Below, one piece after another: positions 57,201 to 64,000 of a stretch of DNA of 64,000 nucleotides. The stretch lies in contig JBITNC010000001.1 of assembly GCA_050084985.1 (NCBI GenBank), positions 52,948,001 through 53,012,000 on the forward strand. Reading direction: 5' to 3'. Source of the DNA: Nageia nagi (lineage: Eukaryota; Pinophyta). The notes under the pieces are model-generated. The model was not told the origin of the DNA. It ran no database searches and saw only the letters and a program-made list of their open reading frames with translations. The first letter of the stretch is position 1, and every line of letters starts with the position of its first letter. A program made the translations under genes and the position numbers.

Positions 57201-58080
57201 TGTAATGACCCTATTTTTGAGAATATCTTGTATTTGGAATTTTCCACAAATCTCTTCTTCTACAAGTCAGATATGGCCATTGCACCTTCAGAATTGGATA
57301 GAGCATCTCGTGGCATTTGTTTTGAGTGGTCACACGACCCCTTTTGGACAAGAAACGAAGGAGTTAGGGCTACTTGAAGCTCGCCAGTGGGACCAGTTTT
57401 CGCGTCCACACATGAAAATCCATTTAACTTAGTGGATTTCTACTTAAAAGTGCAAAGTTGGATTATAATAAGCTTTTATGTTATTCTAATGTTATTTTAA
57501 GTACTTTTACTTGTAATAAAGCCAATCAATGGCTTAGATGAGCTTAGAGGGGTCAATGCAAGATTATGGTTGGAGTCTATATAAGGAGATGCAACTCTCC
57601 ATTTTGGGGATATTATTGATATTGATATTGTAATGAGTCCTTGTGATTCTCATCTCCATAGTGCATAGGTGATGATCCCTAGCATGGATAGAAGCTCTAC
57701 AACTGACAAGTGATGGCCCTTGTTGTTGTATTGCCCTAGGGTGATGCTCCCCTAGACCTCCAATATTTAGAAAATACAAAAAGAGGTACCCAAGAGGAGT
57801 TCGTGGCATTTGTGGCAGTTTCAGCTTTCAGTTTGGTGTGTTGTTTCAGTTCAGATCTGAGAAGTCAGCCTCCCCAAGGCAGTCGCCCATCTTTTGAGGT
57901 CACTTTTCAGACATTTCTGAGGAGTTTTGCATTTGTTCCAGCCCAAGAGACCCATTGACCATTTGTACTAGTTTGGCATATCTAAATAAAAACATTTGTC
58001 TAATCTTTCCTCATATTTGATGTTATTTTCAGTATTATTTCTGTAATTTATTTCTGCAATTTCGAATTAGGGTTTCTACA
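57201..58080 (+). repeat. Solo-LTR candidate
   Basis: Begins TGTAATGACCCTATTTTTGA and ends GGGTTTCTACA. It contains a TATA-like TCTATATAAGGAGATGCAAC (57576-57595) and a TTGTAATGAGTCC downstream, an arrangement common in plant LTRs. No second copy and no matching 5-bp flanks (TATCT and TTAAA) are present, so both ends are uncertain. Confidence 0.4.
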
Positions 58081-58785
58081 TTAAAAAAATGGAACATTGC
58101 ATATCTATCATAGAAATTCATTCAGAACTGATGGATGTAAACAAAATCTGCCCACAAAGCAAATTTGAGGACCAACAACAATCAATAAATCTGCCTGCAT
58201 TAGTTTGCATTCCCAGATTATCCATTTATGTTTGCCCATGTGTTTCATACCATTCCCCATTAATTTGTACTTTTCAATCTGAACGATTCGCACATAATCT
58301 CATGGATGCTAACATAATCTCATATGCAAAAAATAATAAAAATAATACATCCAAACCACACAGTAATACAGCAAACACATACTTATTAAGAGGGCTTATA
58401 GAAACTACTAAATGACCCTGGGATAGTTCCTTGGAATGAAAGAAATGCAGAAAATGAACCAGAAGTGCCTTCTTCATTTAAGACTTATCTCCTTATGTAA
58501 CCTGCTTTCAACAAATAATTTTAACACAAACATTGTATAAGTACGAGTAGAAACTCAAGCACGAGAGAACAAGAATTTGAATACTAGTCATAACATGCGA
58601 ACCATATCATGTTCTTGTTCTCTAGTCTCACTGACATATTTGGGTCAGTCATGGACATTAATGAAATTTCTTTCTTTCTAGATAAACATTTCCCAAATAA
58701 ATGTTGATGAGAAGAAATGAAAATCATCAAAGATCTTATAAAAAACAAACCTCAATCATGTAAAGTTCTTTTAAAAATGTGTAGT
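58081..58785. other. Unassigned spacer
   Basis: No supported coding frame or repeat. Confidence 0.35.
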
Positions 58786-58872
58786 CTATGCGAGTTCATC
58801 AGGAAACATTTCAGTTTTATCACGTCTCCAATAATTCAGGTAACACTTGACAAGCCTCTTGTTCTCTTTGAC
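58786..58872 (-). pseudogene. Exon-like remnant, unrecognised
   Basis: After an acceptor-like ATTGCAG, the minus strand reads VKENKRLVKCYLNYWRRDKT then EMFPDELA and a TAG. Codon texture is protein-like and basic. It lies 3.3 kb upstream (minus direction) of the TRA1 exon, so it might belong to the same degraded copy. I cannot place it in the TRA1 protein. Confidence 0.3.
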
Positions 58873-59309
58873 CTGCAATATTCATTCATATATTAAAAAT
58901 AATGTCAAGAATATTAAGTTCAAAATATCAACTGCTTATTGCACATTTTCAAAATGCTTTGACACATTTGAGTGTAGAAGATCAAACATTTACTTGGTCA
59001 TACCTTTAGGCTTTGATAGTTCTAGTATCAATATCTACGGTTACCATTGAATGTTGCATTAAAAACTTTCTTGAGGTTTTCTGAATCTTGCATTAAAAAT
59101 TTTCTTCTAAGGTTTTTATAGGAATAGATAAGAAATCAAACTTCTTTTTCGAAACTCATCATGTGGAGTTACTAATGAACAAGGCTGTGATAGGAGATTA
59201 TATTTTCTTAATGACCTTATATAAGGATGAAATCGTACGGGAAAAACTCTATGTAAGTTTGGCATTTTATGGGAACAATTTTATGTAAGGTCAACATAAA
59301 TGAGATTGA
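58873..59309. other. Unassigned spacer
   Basis: No supported feature. Confidence 0.35.
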
Positions 59310-59561
59310 AATTTATGCAAGGCGTTGCTGTTATGGGCCGACAACAAGCCTTTTAGCTATTATTTGGGTGACGAGTCTCCTATTCAAAGGACTGGACTAG
59401 TGATTATAACTGACATTAAAGAAGTCACAGGAAAATTATCAGGTGTGGTGACTTTTAGCCTCCGAGCAAATAAGATTGAAACAACGTCAATACTCTCAGG
59501 AATTATCAAAATGGGAATGAAATCCGAGACCCCATTTTCAAAGGACGTAAGTCCTTTTTGA
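59310..59561 (+). pseudogene. Protein-like remnant, family not recognised
   Basis: The frame reads ALLLWADNKPFSYYLGDESP, TGLVIITDIKEVTGKLSG, VVTFSLRANKIETTSILSGI and ETPFSKDVSPF before a stop at 59559. Amino-acid content is balanced, with no low complexity, and unlike the random frames around it. That suggests a piece of a real exon or transposon protein. There is no clear start and no domain that I recognise. Confidence 0.35.
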
Positions 59562-60739
59562 TCGAAGAATGTTTTTGGCGTTTACTCGTAGAATTTATAT
59601 ATATCCTATATTAATTAACAGTTAAATATTTATATATATATATAAAAATATAAAATATTATATTGATAGTTAAAATTGGACAGCAAACCGTCATTCAAAA
59701 ATTTAATGACACGTAGGGTTGCATGTCAAATTGAAACCCTGATTATTTTTAATACGAGGTCAAATTTGACAACAAAATATCAAAATGTGTCATTGGTCCG
59801 TTGTTCAACCTTTTTCGTTTCTATTTTAGTTGTTACCATGTTTGATTCTTACTAAGAGACATACATATTATATAATATTTTATTATAGTTGTTCATTCTA
59901 TAGTTAATATACTTTACCTTTTACTAAAGTTTATATGTATATACATAAAGTTTGTACGTAAAAATATAAATTTTTTGGAAAGTTTGTGAGTATATGTAAA
60001 AAATGGGTGAAAAAAATTATAAATGTCAAAATATAGAAATCAAAATGATGTTTTGGAGATTCAAACCATGGTTGCTTGAATTTCAATATTTTAACTATTA
60101 TAGCAATGTTTCGACCAACAACATGGTGGCACAACTTTGATATACAAAAAAATTGATATACGCACATAATTTAATGAAGCGAAGGAATTAAGCGGTGGGG
60201 GATGGCACAATTTTGATATACAAACATCCTTTGTGGTTAAACTTGAAACCATATTAACCTTCGACTTATTTACCATGCCCCATGTATTATTATTCGAGAT
60301 AGAATGGATCAATCCCACTTACCCTTCATTGTTGCTTCTTGTATCTCACTATCTTCGATATGCATGATAGATAATATTAACTAAGATAAAATGAGATTTG
60401 AAATGATTTAACAAATTGAAGATCATCAATCAAGATTCAAGCTTTAATCACTTAAACTTTGAATTTAATTTGATAGGAATATTATGGCATTTCTTAATGC
60501 TCACAAGGATTGTGATATCATTTCAAAAAATATTTATATCGATCAACCTCACAAGTAGCCCAATGTTGACCATACAATCCCCACTTGGACCTTGCCACAT
60601 GGTGCAACCAAATGTTCCCAAATGTCATCAGCTTATGCTTCCACATGGCATCACCAGAGAACATCAAGTGGTATTTGTTTTCAGGCTACTTGGCATCTCA
60701 CATACAATCATTTTTGGATGTCATGTGTTGACTTACGAT
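59562..60739. other. No gene recognised
   Basis: A/T-rich, with (TA)n near 59630-59645. The 148-codon open stretch at 60416-60862 overlaps a minisatellite and shows no domain. Confidence 0.4.
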
Positions 60740-60835
60740 GTTTACACATGGTGCGATGTCATATTGCCATGTGGTACGATCATGTCACATTGCCATGTGG
60801 CCCGATGCCATGTTGCCATGCGTCATGTGGGGCCT
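60740..60835. repeat. Short minisatellite (about 23-29 bp unit)
   Basis: Repeats of CCATGTGG(T/C)(A/C)CGAT then CATGT(C/T)(A/G)CATTG, in four diverged units including the first at about 60742 (ACATGGTGCGATGTCATATT). Confidence 0.7.
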
Positions 60836-61125
60836 ACAAAGTTAACCTATATAGCCATGTAAAAGGGTGGCATGAAAGTTTGCTAATATTTGGTGGCAGT
60901 CACAAAGCAAATGTTACTACAAGATGTTGAAGATGCTTGCAATGCAAGTTCAAAGATAATAGCTATCATACCAATATTAATATTATCACCATACTAAAAC
61001 CCCATTTTAGGGTTCTCAAAACTCTAGGTTTCATTTACAAAGAATTAACATTGTCCTCTCTCCTGATCAATATTTGAAGGCATCATACTTCTTCTTAACA
61101 ACGTAAATTATTTTATATTTTTATC
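60836..61125. other. Unassigned spacer
   Basis: No supported feature. Confidence 0.35.
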
Positions 61126-61298
61126 ATTACCAATAAACATTATTATCCCCATTTTTATCATTACCAATATATCGAGCCTTTATTATTCATGTAGCTTTAT
61201 GCTTAATAAAGGCTCGATAAATTGTCCCTTATTCATGCATCGTAGATATGATGATTTGACATCACAAAAAATGGGGATAATAATGTTGTTATGGTAAT
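61126..61298. mobile_element. Foldback/MITE-like inverted repeat (about 173 bp)
   Basis: Outer arms of about 31 bp end in CATTATTATCCCCATTTTT (61139-61157) and AAAAATGGGGATAATAATG (61266-61284). An inner, perfect 16-bp palindrome TATCGAGCCTTTATTA (61170-61185) pairs with TAATAAAGGCTCGATA (61204-61219). The nested double symmetry points to a small foldback element. No clear target duplication was found. Confidence 0.75.
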
Positions 61299-61849
61299 AC
61301 TTATGCAACATCCAAGATAGCTCTTACAACCACCATTGAGATTTTATGTATGTGGAAGAGAAAATGGCAATGCGAACAAAAGAAGTCCAATAATGGCTTT
61401 AATTTCAAAGGAAACACAATTGCCCATATGAAGTTCCTCACGATCCAAAAAGACATGAAGTCGAAAGCGACATAGAGCCTCATAAAGGAGGCTAGTTAGA
61501 GTCATCAGCCAGGTGTCGAGACCTTTGGTTTATGAATATCTAGTAAGCCTATAATTTAACAATTTAGAGACTTTATTTGCCATTTCAAATCATAAAATAT
61601 AATTTTAAATTTAAATCCATCGTTGATTTGAACTTGTTTTTTTAAACCATAAATTCTACAACTGACTATTTTCATAACAAAAGCCAACAATGAATTTTAA
61701 CATAGGGTTTTTTAATTTTTATATTGTTATAAATTTCATTGAACATATTCATAAGCTTTAAGGTCTAAATATTTATTTGATATTAGTTGCAAGCTTGTTC
61801 ACCTTTTTGCTAGATACAATATGTTCAACATTATATAAAATACATAGAT
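61299..61849. other. Unassigned spacer
   Basis: No supported feature. Confidence 0.35.
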
Positions 61850-62160
61850 AAGTCTTTTAATATCCTTTTAAACCCATTGGTTTGTAGGACCTATCAAGTT
61901 TGTCCAAAAGTAACTATATATCAATTAACTATTTGAATGATTATTTCTCACATAATTATTTTGTAAAATAAAATCTCCAAGCTTGTTTTACTTATCTTCG
62001 TTTAAAAATTTGTAGATCAAGTTAAAGTTGCATATATCTTTGAAGGTTTATCTAATGTCTTTGTAAAGTGGATAAAAAAGAGAAAGTGAGTCACATCCTC
62101 TATGGCATTTAGATTACAATATTTACAAATTCTTTTATCTTAAGGTTTTTAGGTGTTGTC
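61850..62160 (-). mobile_element. Dispersed LINE-like 3' remnant, copy 2
   Basis: Same order and orientation as 7475-7800 (TTTTAATATCCTTTTAAACC, GGTTTGTAGGACCTATCAA, then AAAAAAGAGAAAGTGAGTC and CTATGGCATTTAGATTAC). Divergence is high. See copy 1 for the tentative LINE assignment. Confidence 0.45.
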
Positions 62161-63241
62161 CATCTATCGATTTCACTATGTGAATCATGTGTTTTAGGTG
62201 TTGTACATATATCTTAAGGTGTTAAGGTTATGAATGGATTTTACCATACCTCCTTATGGTTCACAAGGTCAATGAGCAATGAGACTTCATTTCTACTAAA
62301 TCAAGGTGGCGAATTAGATTTCAGACTACATTGCCTCCTTACATCAATCCCAAACAATCCTTGTTTGCTTAGAGTTTGTTATTGTAGTGGTTACCTCTTA
62401 ACAATCACCTCAAACATGTGGGTGTGGATAACCCATTATGTCCTTTACCAAGCCCCTAAACACTATTTTAACCTCTTACATGCTTGCAAAAAAGCGAAGG
62501 AAGCTTTAAATTGGATTATTTCTTTTTTTTAGTCCTTTAATTACCTCTTCCTTTTCTTAGCAACAAGTTATTCTTAAATATGAACCAACCTTCACACTTC
62601 CATTGCTAAAAGTGTGGAATATAACAAGAATTAGCATTATGTTTCATATTTAGAAAGCCTATGATGATATTATTTTTTCTCAATGTTCTTCTTCAGCTAA
62701 CTTTTCTCTTGTTAAAAAAATATTAGTTTTTCATGATATGTGGCTCTAAATTTTAGTTAAAGTTAAGAAGATGGGAATGGAGTTAGAGCACCTTTATATC
62801 CTTTTGGACTATTAGGGTAATACACATGGTATGATGAGTCAAGTCTCGCTTGATCATTCCTCTTAGGATCATTCCAAGTCTTGATAGCATTGACGTCTAT
62901 CATCTTATGTATAAGCCAGATCACTAGGGAGGCCTAGATCAATGTCGCCACCAGCTACCAAGCATTGGAATTCTCCAAACGCCAACACCTTGAAGCATTT
63001 AGGAGGATTGGACATGTGCTTGAATACCATGGAGTTGGTAATGTGTTAGGGCAATAATGATGGTAACAAATATAATCAAGATACGATAAGTTGGTTCATT
63101 CCCTTTGGGATCTATCCATAATGATTGTCTAATGATGAAGAGGATCCCCTACCTTCCCTCGTTCACTCCACTAAATTACATAATTTAATGCTTTATGCTT
63201 TACTCTATGTGTTATGACTCCTAAAACCCTAGGCGTGTAAT
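62161..63241. other. No gene recognised
   Basis: One 100-codon open stretch (62230-62532) has no recognised domain. The rest is unassigned up to the next LTR. Confidence 0.4.
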
Positions 63242-64000
63242 TGTTAGAATTTGTAATGAAATATTGTGAATATCTAGACTCCTTGTAAATTCAATTAATC
63301 ACTTAAGGGTATGTAGATACCTTAAATGATTAATAGAATTCTTTAATGTATAGACTTTGACTTTACCAAAGGAGTTAGTTGGTAGGTTGAAGTTTGGTGG
63401 TACATTTAATGTAACCCTAACCTTACCCTTGGGTTAAAGGAAGGTTAGGGAGGTGCTCTCTACCTATAAATAGAGGGCCTCTCCTCATGTAAACATATCT
63501 AAGTTTTGAGTAAGATTACTCTACTTGGTTGTGTAGGAGAGAGCTAGAGAATAGTTGTAAGAGAGACATAGATTTGAGAATAAGAGAGCTAGTTGTGGAT
63601 GTACTCCCAAGGAGGGAGGAACCACATTATATTGGTGTCATATTGTGTGAATGATGTTCTTAGAATTATAGATGTGTTATCTTGAGTTTCCTAGTCTAAG
63701 GTCCTAGAGGATTTGTTTAGATCTAGTTCAAATCCTTCAATTGGTATCAGAGCCTTGTTGAGGAAGCTCTTTTGGTGTGGAAGCTACATTTTGGAGGTGC
63801 TTCATCCTTCTCAAATTTGGAGATCTTAATCCTAATCTTCATTGTGAGGTAAAAGGTTTGCAAAGGTATAACCTTCTATCCTTCTTTAACTAAGTTCATT
63901 ATGATACTAATCTTTTGTATGATTATGCTAGCTCAATGTCTTAGCAATACCATAATATATTTTTGCTATTCTCTTCTTACTAACAATATTTTATGTTAGT
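63242..64000 (+). mobile_element. Second element of the same copia family, 5' end only
   Basis: A 498-bp LTR (63242-63739) matches the full-length copia LTR except for a few substitutions (CTCTCTACC for CTCTCAACC, GAGAGCTAG for GAGGACTAG) and a 10-bp deletion near 63683 (GTGTACACTT missing). The tRNA-Met primer site TGGTATCAGAGC is at 63742-63753. The leader continues to the window end, nearly identical to 44341-44585, including the GTAAAAGG and GTATAACC donor-like sites. Same orientation as the complete element. Whether it is complete cannot be seen. Confidence 0.93.
63742..63753 (+). other. Primer-binding site, tRNA-Met (second copia)
   Basis: TGGTATCAGAGC two bases after the LTR, identical to 44329-44340. 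Confidence 0.93.

Noticed and set aside
60416-60862. 148-codon plus-strand open frame
   Set aside because: It overlaps a minisatellite, uses repetitive Cys/His-rich words from the repeat, and shows no domain.

Overview
This is plant nuclear DNA from a large, repeat-dominated genome. A conifer or other gymnosperm is the best guess (inference). The base composition is AT-rich and no intact host gene is visible. The only long open frame in 64 kb belongs to a Ty1/copia retrotransposon. Almost everything else that can be read is a decayed transposon, a captured gene fragment or a pseudogene.

Layout. 1-5.25 kb: two Ty1/copia remnants on the minus strand, one apparently inserted into the other. 5.25-9.9 kb: mostly unreadable, with one inverted repeat and a LINE-like remnant. 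9.9-20.6 kb: a nested stack. A retrocopy flanked by a 17-bp duplication and ending in oligo(A) was hit by a 7.8-kb Ty3/gypsy-type element. That element carries gag on one strand and a plant-mobile-domain (PMD, MAIN-like) gene on the other. The retrocopy was also hit by a 1.07-kb TRIM element. 20.6-23.8 kb: a 158-bp hairpin MITE and a 2.04-kb element with 71-bp terminal inverted repeats that carries a piece of a GH17 beta-1,3-glucanase gene. 24.2-28.5 kb: antisense pentatricopeptide-repeat (PPR) pseudogenes split by a CACTA-type fragment. 30.5-32.7 kb: a 5'-truncated LINE. 33-36.4 kb: tandem repeats, including a roughly 213-bp satellite. 36.6-43 kb: two copia remnants and a gypsy gag remnant.

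43.8-52.6 kb holds the best-preserved element, a full-length copia of 8,764 bp. It has 508-bp LTRs differing at one base, a 5-bp target duplication (GCGCT), a tRNA-Met primer site, a long leader, a 1,262-codon gag-pol frame ended early inside RNase H, five hairpin-forming repeats downstream of pol, and a polypurine tract. It lies inside an older palindromic minisatellite. A second member of the family starts at 63,242 and runs out of the window.

54.8-55.5 kb: a broken exon of the TRA1/TRRAP co-activator gene. The remainder to 63.2 kb holds a possible solo LTR, a foldback element, a short minisatellite and unreadable sequence.

The most interesting items are the gag/PMD gypsy element, the glucanase-carrying TIR element with its MITE, the covarying hairpin array in the young copia, and the datable nested stack. 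All identifications come from reading translations and repeats by eye. No database search was run.
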